Source: Planktothrix paucivesiculata PCC 9631 (GTDB lineage Bacteria > Cyanobacteriota > Cyanobacteriia > Cyanobacteriales > Microcoleaceae). Taken from it: DNA of 64,000 nt. The first letter of the stretch is position 1; each line of letters starts with the position of its first letter. The translations under genes and the position numbers were made by a program. The notes beneath the pieces were generated by a model that was not told the DNA's origin, did not search any database, and was given only the letters and a program-made list of their open reading frames with translations. This document shows positions 13,320 to 21,429 of the stretch, piece after piece. The stretch spans positions 111,355-175,354 of the forward strand of contig NZ_LR735016.1 of the NCBI RefSeq assembly GCF_900009265.2, written 5' to 3'.

Positions 13320-13362
13320 GTTGTTTCAATTCGCAATCCCTATTTATTAATAGGGATTGTTA
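13320..13362 (-). repeat. Solitary CRISPR-like repeat at the end of cas7
   Basis: On the minus strand this copy has a 10-bp perfect stem (CAATCCCTAT/ATAGGGATTG) and ends GAATTGAAAC. It begins seven bases after the cas7 stop and has no partner repeat at normal spacing; the nearest is R2, 229 bp away. It must be present in the cas operon mRNA if that mRNA runs to the terminator at 13194-13227. Confidence 0.7.
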
Positions 13363-13369
13363 TTATTAT

Positions 13370-14218
13370 CTATTGATACCACAGATTCACACCATCAGGC
13401 ATTTTCCCATCAATATTAATCTCGTAATCATCAACGCTTCGAGGTGGATTATCCTTATTTTTTTCAACTGACAGCAAATCAAACAATTTATGGGATGGAT
13501 AATTACCCCATTTACTATCATGGGTAAAAATATACAACCCTTGACAATTCATTGAAGAACGTGCAGAACTCCGGTCAAATTCCCAACAATTTAATAATGA
13601 TTCCCAGAACAATTTGAGATCATCACTGGAAACCTTACCACCCAAACCAGGGTTATAATGAATTTCAATCTTAAACAATCCATAGGGAATTAACTCCTTC
13701 CGTCCCATAGTTTTATTGTCTTTTTTCTCCTTAGCTTCCGTCGCCGCACACCGGGTAATAGTAGCAGAAATAGGCAAAACTGGATCATAAGAGCGCCCCC
13801 AAGAAATTTGTAATGGGCCCCAAACTTGACCCGCATTTAAACCCGTAGAAAGCACCGCCCCAAACATCCGAATATCATAAAAGTTTTCAATCATCCAATT
13901 CCGAGCTTTTTCCTGTTGCTCAGAGGTTGATTCCTTTTTCTTAACCTCAATTTTTAACTCCGAATAAGCTTTTTCAATCTTCTCATTCAAGACGCTACCT
14001 TCTTCGACAAAAATTTTATAATTTGCCTCTCCCTTTTTCGTAAGTCCCACATAGTTACGAACCTTACGTTTCATGCAGGCATCACTAATTAAACCATGTC
14101 GGGTTTCTGGGTCAATTCGCGGTTGATTTCCCGCATCTGGGTCGCCGTTAGGATTACCGTCCAGACAATCAACTAACAGAATCGCATCGTGTTTTTTAGA
14201 AGGATCAAAGTGTAACAT
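13370..14218 (-). CDS. cas7: Type I-C CRISPR backbone protein Cas7 (Csd2)
   Basis: The 282-residue protein forms the crRNA-binding backbone of the type I-C Cascade complex. It opens with the Csd2 signature (LLVDCLDGNPNGDPDAGNQP) and continues with DPETRHGLISDACMKRKVRNY. FDIRMFGAVLS-type residues appear as YDIRMFGAVLSTG, the family's glycine-rich strand. Length is normal. It starts three bases after the cas8c stop, so the two are translated together. There is no cas4, cas1 or cas2 downstream, where they usually follow; instead there is a single repeat. Confidence 0.92.
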   Translation of the reverse strand: MLHFDPSKKHDAILLVDCLDGNPNGDPDAGNQPRIDPETRHGLISDACMKRKVRNYVGLTKKGEANYKIFVEEGSVLNEKIEKAYSELKIEVKKKESTSEQQEKARNWMIENFYDIRMFGAVLSTGLNAGQVWGPLQISWGRSYDPVLPISATITRCAATEAKEKKDNKTMGRKELIPYGLFKIEIHYNPGLGGKVSSDDLKLFWESLLNCWEFDRSSARSSMNCQGLYIFTHDSKWGNYPSHKLFDLLSVEKNKDNPPRSVDDYEINIDGKMPDGVNLWYQ

Positions 14219-14221
14219 AGT

Positions 14222-14557
14222 CTATTCTTCCTCGTTATTTTTAGAATCTGTTTCTGGATTTTTGTCAGCTTTTTTGGTGAAAAATTCAGCCCGTTTTTTA
14301 GCAAATCCCACAAAAAATAAAGATTGCTGACGGAGGGTAAAATTGTCGGGTAAATCTTCAGGAGAAATAGTTCGGAACTCCTCATCTAATAGAAATTTAA
14401 TGTACTTAGTTTCTTCTTCCAAAAGGTGATGGGCATAACACCCTTGATAAAGTCGTCCGAAAACTTGAGAAGGAGTTGTAGAAAGTGTTTTGAGAGAACG
14501 GGTAACATTAGTATCTTCCTTGGTCTGTTTTCGGGCTTTCATTTGTGCCATGTGCAT
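14222..14557 (-). CDS. Candidate internal Cas11c small subunit within cas8c
   Basis: Type I-C systems are known to make a small subunit, Cas11c, from an internal start inside cas8c. Here three in-frame Met codons cluster at cas8c residues 454, 456 and 459 (MHMAQM), followed by a 106-111-residue helical segment to the shared stop, the expected size. An AGGACGG lies about 12-15 bases upstream of the first Met. The start choice is uncertain and the call is inference. Confidence 0.4.
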   Translation of the reverse strand: MHMAQMKARKQTKEDTNVTRSLKTLSTTPSQVFGRLYQGCYAHHLLEEETKYIKFLLDEEFRTISPEDLPDNFTLRQQSLFFVGFAKKRAEFFTKKADKNPETDSKNNEEE

Positions 14558-15916
14558 TAGGAAAGTTATCCGTCCTAACTGATAGGCAATCAGATCATTT
14601 GGGTCTTTCATATTGGGATGTTTGGTATAGAAAAATAAAGCTTTTGCCCGATCAAAAGATTCAAAAGTGTCCTGTTCCGCACAGATTCTATCAATCACTT
14701 TCTTTGCATAAATTTGAGGGAGTTCTTTCCCTAATAATGCAAATTGAATCAGGGCGGTGTCAATAACTTCCGTATGTTCTTTATTGGTATCAAAGAACGC
14801 CGCCTTACGGAAAACCCAGATCGGTTTTGTCCAGTTATCAAACCACTGTTGGAGTTGACAAAACTGTTCGACATTATCGGCAATTGCATCCGGGGAAATC
14901 GAGTCAATTCTATTGATAGCAACCCGCCCCTTATTTCCTTTGAGAATACCTAGATAGAACTTTTTGGAATAATGGCGGGTATCTAAACTTTTTCCAGTGT
15001 TAATGCCTTGAATTAACCCCTGTAAACGGCAGGCGGAAACATCTTGCCAAAACTCAGGATTGATGCCTTCTTGGTTCTGATCTCCCCAAAAAATAAACAT
15101 CTGATTCCCCAACTTATGATGATGTCTGGGATTATTTTGCAGCATCTCCACACCGCCTAAAAACCCTAATGCGGTATCAATCCCAATCGGTGCATTCTGA
15201 CAGTTATCCCATCCCCAACTTTGATAGGCTGACTTATCAAAACTGGAAATAGCAGAACCCGTTGATTGACCTCCTGGAATGCTTTTAAGTTTGCCGGGTA
15301 GGATATGGGTTAAAACTTGCGTTTCTTGACCCGTAATGATGCACTTACCCGCATTTGTCGTCTGTTTGGATAGAAAATATTTACTCCAAAACTCTTGAAT
15401 TAATGGACGATTGGTTACAAGTTCAGCTTGTTCTGTTTCCGGGTTTTGATAATAGAAAACAAACCGCTCCGACTCACCGGGCTTTTTGCCCTTGGGTGGC
15501 TTATTTCCCAGGGTTTCAAGCTGAGAAATAACAGATTCCTGGCTAGATTTCTGAATAAATTTTAGAACCTTTTCCAGAACCGGGTCTGATGTCACTTGCC
15601 AGCATTCTTGCAGTAATGCTAAATAGCCAGATACTTTTTTAGGGGTATCTTTATTTGACCCAATCCCAAACAAATATTCCCCCGTATCAGCAATTAATAG
15701 AGGAGCTACGCCATTACGATTGAGATTAGGAAGAATCAGTTTTGCACCCGGCTTAAAGAAAACCTGATCTTCTTTCTTCCCAGTTTTAATTATCTTTGTT
15801 TGCAGGAGGGAAATTAAGCCCGTTTCCAGGTCAATACTATAAACAGCAGTATTAGTTGAATAACCCACCGCAGGAAGTTGAAGCTGTTTTGAAAACTGAT
15901 AAAGTTCGGCTAACAT
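14222..15916 (-). CDS. cas8c: Type I-C large subunit Cas8c (Csd1)
   Basis: The 564-residue protein is the PAM-recognising large subunit of type I-C Cascade. Csd1-like features include the N-terminal MLAELYQFSKQLQLPAVGYS, ITGQETQVLTHILPGKLKSIPG and GSAISSFDKSAYQSWGWD in the middle, and a helical C-terminus. It overlaps the 3' end of cas5 by seven bases and abuts cas7. Length is within the family range and no frameshift is seen. The C-terminal fifth probably also yields Cas11c by internal initiation. Confidence 0.92.
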   Translation of the reverse strand: MLAELYQFSKQLQLPAVGYSTNTAVYSIDLETGLISLLQTKIIKTGKKEDQVFFKPGAKLILPNLNRNGVAPLLIADTGEYLFGIGSNKDTPKKVSGYLALLQECWQVTSDPVLEKVLKFIQKSSQESVISQLETLGNKPPKGKKPGESERFVFYYQNPETEQAELVTNRPLIQEFWSKYFLSKQTTNAGKCIITGQETQVLTHILPGKLKSIPGGQSTGSAISSFDKSAYQSWGWDNCQNAPIGIDTALGFLGGVEMLQNNPRHHHKLGNQMFIFWGDQNQEGINPEFWQDVSACRLQGLIQGINTGKSLDTRHYSKKFYLGILKGNKGRVAINRIDSISPDAIADNVEQFCQLQQWFDNWTKPIWVFRKAAFFDTNKEHTEVIDTALIQFALLGKELPQIYAKKVIDRICAEQDTFESFDRAKALFFYTKHPNMKDPNDLIAYQLGRITFLMHMAQMKARKQTKEDTNVTRSLKTLSTTPSQVFGRLYQGCYAHHLLEEETKYIKFLLDEEFRTISPEDLPDNFTLRQQSLFFVGFAKKRAEFFTKKADKNPETDSKNNEEE

Positions 15917-16578
15917 CTTACCACCCCATCACGCATAATTGCTTCAAAAAATTCCGGCAAAACCCGACCTTTAACAAGCTTCTGAGATTCGTGATCTTTC
16001 CATTCCACATTCCCTTTAGGGTCTTGGACAAAGTGCATTTTCTTCAGGATTTGTCCGAAGTTAAACGTCCCCAAGAGTTCAGGATGAATTTGCTCATCCC
16101 CATCAGGAAAACTGAAATTAGCGGTGAATTCCCGCACACCCAAACAAGGTTGTTTAAAGCATTGCCCCCGTTCAATTCTTTTAGCACAAAGGGCGTGATA
16201 TTTGTCTATAGGTTCTGTCGCTTTTGTTGTTAGGTGTAAACTAAAATCTATAATATAAGCCACATTTTTTAGAACAACATGGTTTCGCTGGGATCTATCT
16301 TCATTGATCAAATACCGTCCAGAGGGGTTTTGAGTTGCCCAGGTTTTGACCGTGGAAACAGCTATTTTGCTTTGTCCCATATTGCGGAATAGGGATTGAT
16401 ACCGAATCGGATTCAATACCGTGATCGCTTCGATACTGTAGGTTATTTCCGGTTTCCAGAAAATCGCCTTCAGGATTCCCTCTGCTGCCGAGGGCGTTAG
16501 AATTGGATAGGAATACGGCTCTGCTTTCGTTTCGGGGCGAGTAAACAATGCCAAGTCACCCCATACCTTTAATCTCAT
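15910..16578 (-). CDS. cas5c: Type I-C Cas5 (Cas5c/Cas5d), crRNA endonuclease
   Basis: The 222-residue protein is expected to cut the pre-crRNA and cap its 5' handle; type I-C has no Cas6, so Cas5 does this. It begins MRLKVWGDLALFTRPE with the typical KAEPYSYPILTPSAAEGIL and QRNHVVLKNVAYIIDF segments. It is first in the cas5-cas8c-cas7 operon. Upstream, cas3 runs the opposite way across a 45-bp gap. Confidence 0.9.
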   Translation of the reverse strand: MRLKVWGDLALFTRPETKAEPYSYPILTPSAAEGILKAIFWKPEITYSIEAITVLNPIRYQSLFRNMGQSKIAVSTVKTWATQNPSGRYLINEDRSQRNHVVLKNVAYIIDFSLHLTTKATEPIDKYHALCAKRIERGQCFKQPCLGVREFTANFSFPDGDEQIHPELLGTFNFGQILKKMHFVQDPKGNVEWKDHESQKLVKGRVLPEFFEAIMRDGVVRC

Positions 16579-16579
16579 G

Positions 16580-16597
16580 TTCTATACTGTCATAGAA
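16580..16597. promoter_or_regulatory. Inverted repeat in the cas5-cas3 divergent gap
   Basis: TTCTAT (16580-16585) and ATAGAA (16592-16597) are separated by six bases and lie one base from the cas5 start. With only 45 bp between two divergent genes, this is the obvious candidate operator; no regulator can be named. Confidence 0.4.
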
Positions 16598-16623
16598 TAA
16601 GTATAAATTATCACAGGATAAAA

Positions 16624-18603
16624 ATGTTTGCAAGGAAGATAGAAGGGACAGAAATCAAACAACCTTTAATTGAACACCTAGAGGGAGTTGCAGCGAAGTC
16701 ACGGGAACGCCTCCCAGAATTTCTCAAGGAACTTGGATACTATGGGGGACTGCTCCATGATTTAGGTAAAGCTAAGAAATCTTGGCAAAAATACTTATTA
16801 GAGGGAGGAAGTACAGTTTTTCATTCCTCTGAAGGAGCAAGAACAGTATATGAACTCACGGGAGAAGATGATACTCACCCCTTGGTCTACATCATTCGGT
16901 CACATCATGGGAAGCTAAAAAACAGTGCTGTAGATAGAGACTTTTTTGAAAATTCAAAATACTGGGATAAATGCTTAAAGCGGTTATTTCCTGAGCTAAC
17001 TAATCTACCTAATATAACTCTTAATCCTTATCAAAAAGAGTTAGCAATCAGAATACTTTTTTCCGTTTTAGTGGATAGTGACAGATTAGATGCGATGGAA
17101 TTTGAGCGAAAATCCCAAAACTCCCAAAAAGAGCGAGTTCAAGCCAAATCTAGTTTGCTTCAATTCGCAATTTTGCCTCGTTCTCAAAACCCGTCAAAAA
17201 TTGTTAAGGAGAGAGAAAATTTCCGCTCTTTGGTCATTCAGTATACAACATCTAGTAAAAATATTTATCGGTTAATTGGAGTTACGGGAATTGGGAAAAC
17301 TCTAACTTCTTTACAGTTTGCAGTTGAGCATTGTAACCATCATAATATGGATGGAATTCTGTACGTTGCACCGTTCAAATCTATCCTTGACCAATCAGCT
17401 AAAGTGTATCGGGATGTCTTAGGAGATGAAGCCGTATTAGAACATCATTCCGACTTTATTCCTAAATACGGAGAAGAAATAGCCTATCGTTTATCTTCTC
17501 AACGTTGGGATAGCTTGGTGATAGTGACTACTGCAATTCAATTCTTTGAATCCCTATTTTCTAATCATGCTTCCAGATGCAGAAAATTAGCAGGAATTAT
17601 GAACCGAGTTATCCTGATTGATGAATATCAAACAATACCCCCTGAATTCTTACCTGCTATTGCTGATGTCTTGAATGAATTAGTTAAAAGTTATGGATGT
17701 TCAGTTGTATTAATGTCTGCTACAGCACCAAATCTAAAGGGCTTTCAACTCCCCCATATTGACATGATTCCCCAGGAAGAATTAGTTAATCAGTTTAAAA
17801 CTTTATCCCGTTGTAGCTATCAATTTATCAACAAAAACATATCTTGGGAGGAAATTAGTTTTATTCCGCAGAAAAAATTAGTCATCGTTAATGTTACAAA
17901 AACTGCTCAGGAAGCCTTTGAAATATTCAATCATCAACAACCGGATCAATGGGTTCATTTATCCTCTAGGATGTGTGTAGCGCACCGCAAACAGGTTATT
18001 AATAGGATCAAGTCTTCTGATATCAATTGTGTTTCTACACAAATTGTAGAGGCAGGAATTGATATTGATTACCCAATTGTATTGAGTGAGGAATGTCCCC
18101 TTGATTCCCTGATTCAGAGGGGGGGAAGATGCAATCGAGAAGGGTTATTAGAAAATGGAGAAGTGTTAATCTTGAATTGTGATCATTTCCCTGATCAGAT
18201 TTATCAATCTCTTGCTAAATATTCGTCTGAATTGATTAAAAAATATGGATTGAACTCTGACAATTATCTGAGTCTACTAAAGGATTATTTTGCCCAAAAA
18301 AATAGACAAACAGGTCAAGATGAGATTCAAAGATTAAGGCGAGATTTACAGTTTGAATCCGTAGCAGAAAAGTTTAATTTTATTAACAAAAAGCAACTTT
18401 CCGCCGTCTGTAGATGGGGTGAGGGAGCCGATCTAATTGATCATTTAAAAACCAAGGAAAAACTATCTTTGTCTGATTGGAAAAAATTGCAGCAATACAC
18501 CGCAACCATTCCCCAGAAATGGAAAGACTTAATCAAGGTATTCCCCAATGGTTTATCAGTTTGGGATAGTCAATATTCTGATTATTTCGGTATTTTTTAC
18601 TGA
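16624..18603 (+). CDS. cas3: Type I-C Cas3 nuclease-helicase
   Basis: The 659-residue protein degrades Cascade-bound DNA. The N-terminal HD nuclease domain shows His18, the HD pair at 45-46 (LLHDLGKAKKSW), a His in FHSSEGA and SHHGK. The SF2 helicase has Walker A GVTGIGKT (about 219-226), DEYQ at about 333, SATAP, TQIVEAGIDIDYP and the motif VI QRGGRCNREG near 498. It is somewhat short for the family but no motif is missing. The start follows AGGA by about five bases. It is transcribed away from the cas5-8-7 operon instead of heading it, which is unusual for type I-C. Confidence 0.92.
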   Translation: MFARKIEGTEIKQPLIEHLEGVAAKSRERLPEFLKELGYYGGLLHDLGKAKKSWQKYLLEGGSTVFHSSEGARTVYELTGEDDTHPLVYIIRSHHGKLKNSAVDRDFFENSKYWDKCLKRLFPELTNLPNITLNPYQKELAIRILFSVLVDSDRLDAMEFERKSQNSQKERVQAKSSLLQFAILPRSQNPSKIVKERENFRSLVIQYTTSSKNIYRLIGVTGIGKTLTSLQFAVEHCNHHNMDGILYVAPFKSILDQSAKVYRDVLGDEAVLEHHSDFIPKYGEEIAYRLSSQRWDSLVIVTTAIQFFESLFSNHASRCRKLAGIMNRVILIDEYQTIPPEFLPAIADVLNELVKSYGCSVVLMSATAPNLKGFQLPHIDMIPQEELVNQFKTLSRCSYQFINKNISWEEISFIPQKKLVIVNVTKTAQEAFEIFNHQQPDQWVHLSSRMCVAHRKQVINRIKSSDINCVSTQIVEAGIDIDYPIVLSEECPLDSLIQRGGRCNREGLLENGEVLILNCDHFPDQIYQSLAKYSSELIKKYGLNSDNYLSLLKDYFAQKNRQTGQDEIQRLRRDLQFESVAEKFNFINKKQLSAVCRWGEGADLIDHLKTKEKLSLSDWKKLQQYTATIPQKWKDLIKVFPNGLSVWDSQYSDYFGIFY

Positions 18604-18697
18604 AATTTTATCATCACAATGACGATACTGATTGGATAATTTCCGTTAAATCTAGTGAGGCGTTCATGCCTCATTCAGCCCTAAAGGGCTTACTACA

Positions 18698-19504
18698 CTA
18701 ACTTCCTAACTCTTTTGACCGTTGAGTTGCAGCTTTCACCGCTTCAATTAATGCCGAACGAAATCCGGCTTTTTCCAGTTGGGAAACCCCAGCAATTGTT
18801 GTTCCCCCCGGACTGGTAACACGGTCTTTTAATTCTGCCGGATGTAACTTTGATTCTGATAGGAGTTGGGCTGTGCCTAATACCGTTGATAATGCTAATT
18901 TTGCCGCAATCGGTCGAGGTAGTCCAGAGGCCACTCCGCCATCGGCTAAGGCTTCAATTAAAATCGCCACATAAGCCGGGCCAGAACCCGATAATCCGGT
19001 GACGGCATCCATTAAGGTCTCCGCCACCTCTACCACGTCTCCAACGGCCTGAAAAATGCCTCTGGTGAGATCTAAATGGGAGGGTTGCACCAATTTTCCC
19101 GAGGCGATCGCACTGATACCCGCCCCAACAGTGGCCGGAGTATTGGGCATAATTCTAATTACAGGATGGTGGGGAAAAGCGGCTTCTAATTTATTTAAGG
19201 TAACTCCCGCTAAAATAGACAAAATCACAGTATTTTTTGATAGGGTTTCACCCTCGGCTAATTCCGTTGCGATCGCGCCAAAAATTTGGGGTTTAATGGC
19301 TAATAAAAGGGCTGCCGTTGCCTGGGTTGTTTGTTTATTATTATCTGCGATCGCCACGCCATAATGTTGGGCTAAATAATTACGACGCTCTAATTGTGGG
19401 TCACTAATAATAATTTCAGTAGGTTGATAAATATTGGCAGAAATTAAGCGCGATATAATAGCTTCTGCCATCACCCCGCCACCAATTACACCCAATTTAA
19501 ACAT
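18698..19504 (-). CDS. proC: Pyrroline-5-carboxylate reductase
   Basis: The 268-residue enzyme catalyses the last step of proline synthesis, reducing pyrroline-5-carboxylate with NAD(P)H. The N-terminal Rossmann fold reads LGVIGGGVMAEAI, and the C-terminal dimerisation domain carries the family signature GLSGSGPAYV plus DRVTSPGGTTIAG. It is complete. It is the last gene of the der-cbiQ-pipX-pipY-sepF-proC run; sepF-proC neighbourhood is conserved in cyanobacteria. Confidence 0.95.
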   Translation of the reverse strand: MFKLGVIGGGVMAEAIISRLISANIYQPTEIIISDPQLERRNYLAQHYGVAIADNNKQTTQATAALLLAIKPQIFGAIATELAEGETLSKNTVILSILAGVTLNKLEAAFPHHPVIRIMPNTPATVGAGISAIASGKLVQPSHLDLTRGIFQAVGDVVEVAETLMDAVTGLSGSGPAYVAILIEALADGGVASGLPRPIAAKLALSTVLGTAQLLSESKLHPAELKDRVTSPGGTTIAGVSQLEKAGFRSALIEAVKAATQRSKELGS

Positions 19505-19530
19505 AAATATTTATTCAGCAGATAGTATGA

Positions 19531-19567
19531 GGGAATAGGGAATAGGTAATGGGTAATGGGTAATGGG
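19531..19567. repeat. Heptamer repeats between sepF and proC
   Basis: GGGAATA and TAATGGG units, the reverse complement of the TTCCCTA/TTACCCA heptamers elsewhere in the window, fill part of this intergenic gap. Confidence 0.8.
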
Positions 19568-19647
19568 TTTAGATACTAAAAAAAACAATGGAAAGTCTTT
19601 TTTTCAGTTGCAGAGACGTTTGATTTAACGCCTCTACATCGGTTAAT

Positions 19648-20256
19648 TTACTGAATAGCCTGCGCTCTTTCAGGCTGCCAGGGGGGGGCTGCCGGGACGC
19701 TGGTGCGGGGGTTGCGGGCTTGAGGGATGCCTTCGTGGACAACGCCGCCGCCTTGAGTTCTGACCTGAACACAACTGGGCGTAAATAGGAAAATGCTTTC
19801 GCCAATTCGTTCTTGATGGCCGTCGAGGGCAAAGGTTCCACCCGCGACAAAATCAACGGCTCTTTGGGCCTGATCAGGATCCATTAAAGTTAAATTTAAA
19901 ACTACAGATTTGCGTTCTTTGAGGGCGCGAATCGCCGTCGGCATTTCCTCAAAAGTGCGGGGTTCCATGACCACGACTTCAGAAATTCCATTCAGAGCGC
20001 CAGGCATTCCGATAACATTACTCATTGTTGATCCAATTCCAACTTCAGACATTACACCAGTATTAATAGATCCAGCAGACCGTTGTGAACGACGAGACAC
20101 CCTGGGATCTTCCGCCGCCACGGTCGGGGCGGGTTGTTCCTGTGGGGGGGGATAGTTACCGGGGTAGCGATTCCCCTCCGTTTCGTCGTATTCGTAATCG
20201 TATTCTACAGAGTCATTGAACCCTACAAAATCTTTGAGTTTATTAAAAATGTTCAC
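19648..20256 (-). CDS. sepF: Cell division protein SepF
   Basis: The 202-residue protein anchors and bundles FtsZ at the septum. The N-terminal amphipathic helix (MNIFNKLKDFVGF) is the membrane anchor. A variable acidic/proline linker leads to the SepF core (about 85-175: EVVVMEPRTFEEMPTAIRALKERKSVVLNL, DPDQAQRAVDFVAGGTFALDGHQERIGE). Translation starts at a GTG with GGGAG about nine bases upstream. Complete and of normal length for cyanobacteria. Confidence 0.95.
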   Translation of the reverse strand: MNIFNKLKDFVGFNDSVEYDYEYDETEGNRYPGNYPPPQEQPAPTVAAEDPRVSRRSQRSAGSINTGVMSEVGIGSTMSNVIGMPGALNGISEVVVMEPRTFEEMPTAIRALKERKSVVLNLTLMDPDQAQRAVDFVAGGTFALDGHQERIGESIFLFTPSCVQVRTQGGGVVHEGIPQARNPRTSVPAAPPWQPERAQAIQ

Positions 20257-20375
20257 GCTTTAGTCTCCCTATAGGACTTTAGAATTTCAACTCAACTTCT
20301 AGTTTAGAGGGGTTGAGGGTTGGGATTATATTGAATTTGTGTAAGACTCGCCCATTTTACTCCGAATTGTTGTAT

Positions 20376-21047
20376 TTAACTCCTCCTTTGACCAAAAATT
20401 ATCCGTCCTAGTCGAATCATGGTAGCACCTTTTTGAACGGCTAAAGGATAATCTTCCGACATCCCCATGGATAATTCTTGCATCCTAATATTAGTCCAAT
20501 TTTGTTGTCGAATTGTTTCTGCTAATTCCCGGGTGCGGTCAAAAACATCTAGGGTTTCGGACTCGGTTAACCCCAAGGGGGGAATGGTCATTAAACCTTG
20601 AATTTTGAGATGCTGACAGTCATTTAACTGGGGTAATTCTGCCAAAAGTTCGGGGATAGTCCAGCCAAACTTATTAGGATCGGGGATAATTTTAACCTGA
20701 AGACAAACTTGGGGCTGACATTCTAAATCTCCAGCCAGATGATCCAAACGTAGGGCTAACTTTAGACTATCTACGGATTCAATCCATTCAAACAGTTGTA
20801 ATGCTTTTGCAGCTTTATTGGTTTGCAAATGGCCAATTAAATGCCAAGTAATATCGCTAAGATCTTGGAGTTGAGGAGATTTTTCCGCCGCTTCTTGGAC
20901 TCGATTTTCTGCGAAATCTCGAATTCCAGCCTGATAAGCGATTCGCATTGCTTCCACAGAAACCGTTTTGGTGACCGCAATTAATCGTACCGACCCAGGA
21001 ATCGAGTCTCGAATTTTAGCAATTTGGTCGATAATCAAATCAGTCAT
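20376..21047 (-). CDS. pipY: PipY, PLP-binding YggS-family protein
   Basis: The 223-residue protein belongs to the COG0325 family that maintains pyridoxal-phosphate balance. The PLP-binding lysine lies in RLIAVTKTVS, and GIRDFAENRVQEAAEK, WHLIGHLQTNKA and SMGMSEDYPLAVQKGATMIRLGRIIFG are family motifs. It lies 35 bp behind pipX, the conserved cyanobacterial pipX-pipY pair, which links it to nitrogen regulation. Confidence 0.95.
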   Translation of the reverse strand: MTDLIIDQIAKIRDSIPGSVRLIAVTKTVSVEAMRIAYQAGIRDFAENRVQEAAEKSPQLQDLSDITWHLIGHLQTNKAAKALQLFEWIESVDSLKLALRLDHLAGDLECQPQVCLQVKIIPDPNKFGWTIPELLAELPQLNDCQHLKIQGLMTIPPLGLTESETLDVFDRTRELAETIRQQNWTNIRMQELSMGMSEDYPLAVQKGATMIRLGRIIFGQRRS

Positions 21048-21082
21048 GTTAATTGGGTTAGCGGTTGGCGGTTTCAGCTAAA

Positions 21083-21352
21083 CTATTGAAACGTATTACG
21101 ATGGACTTCTTGGAGTTTTTTATATTCTTCGGCCTGTCCAGTGCGGCGGAGCATTCTCAGGCGAATTTCCAGCAAGAGTTTGGCATCGGAACGACTAATC
21201 GGCTCAAATTTCAGTCCCGGTGGCCCCTGAGTCACTAAAAAAAATAGACGCTGGGCGTAAAGCGTTGTAAATAGTTCTTGATGATCCTCAACGGGGCATA
21301 TTTTGAACAATAGCCCGAAGTTGGGATGATTCATGTAAGTTTCTGTGGTCAT
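21083..21352 (-). CDS. pipX: PipX, NtcA coactivator
   Basis: The 89-residue protein bridges the PII signal protein and the nitrogen regulator NtcA. The N-terminal Tudor-like domain (TETYMNHPNFGLLFKICPV, YAQRLFFLV) and the two C-terminal helices (SRSDAKLLLEIRLRMLRR...EYKKLQEVHR) are both present and the length is exactly that expected. Directly upstream of pipY. Confidence 0.95.
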   Translation of the reverse strand: MTTETYMNHPNFGLLFKICPVEDHQELFTTLYAQRLFFLVTQGPPGLKFEPISRSDAKLLLEIRLRMLRRTGQAEEYKKLQEVHRNTFQ

Positions 21353-21429
21353 TCAGTTTCAAAACGAAGGAATTAAGGGCTTGATTTAGGAGACAGAACT
21401 ATTTTAGGCGATCGGGTCAACTCAGACTC

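Noticed and set aside
12889-13369. CreTA-type toxin guard next to cas genes
   Set aside because: Degenerate repeats are present, but I find no small toxin frame between them and the cas genes; kept only as an alternative for the solitary repeat.
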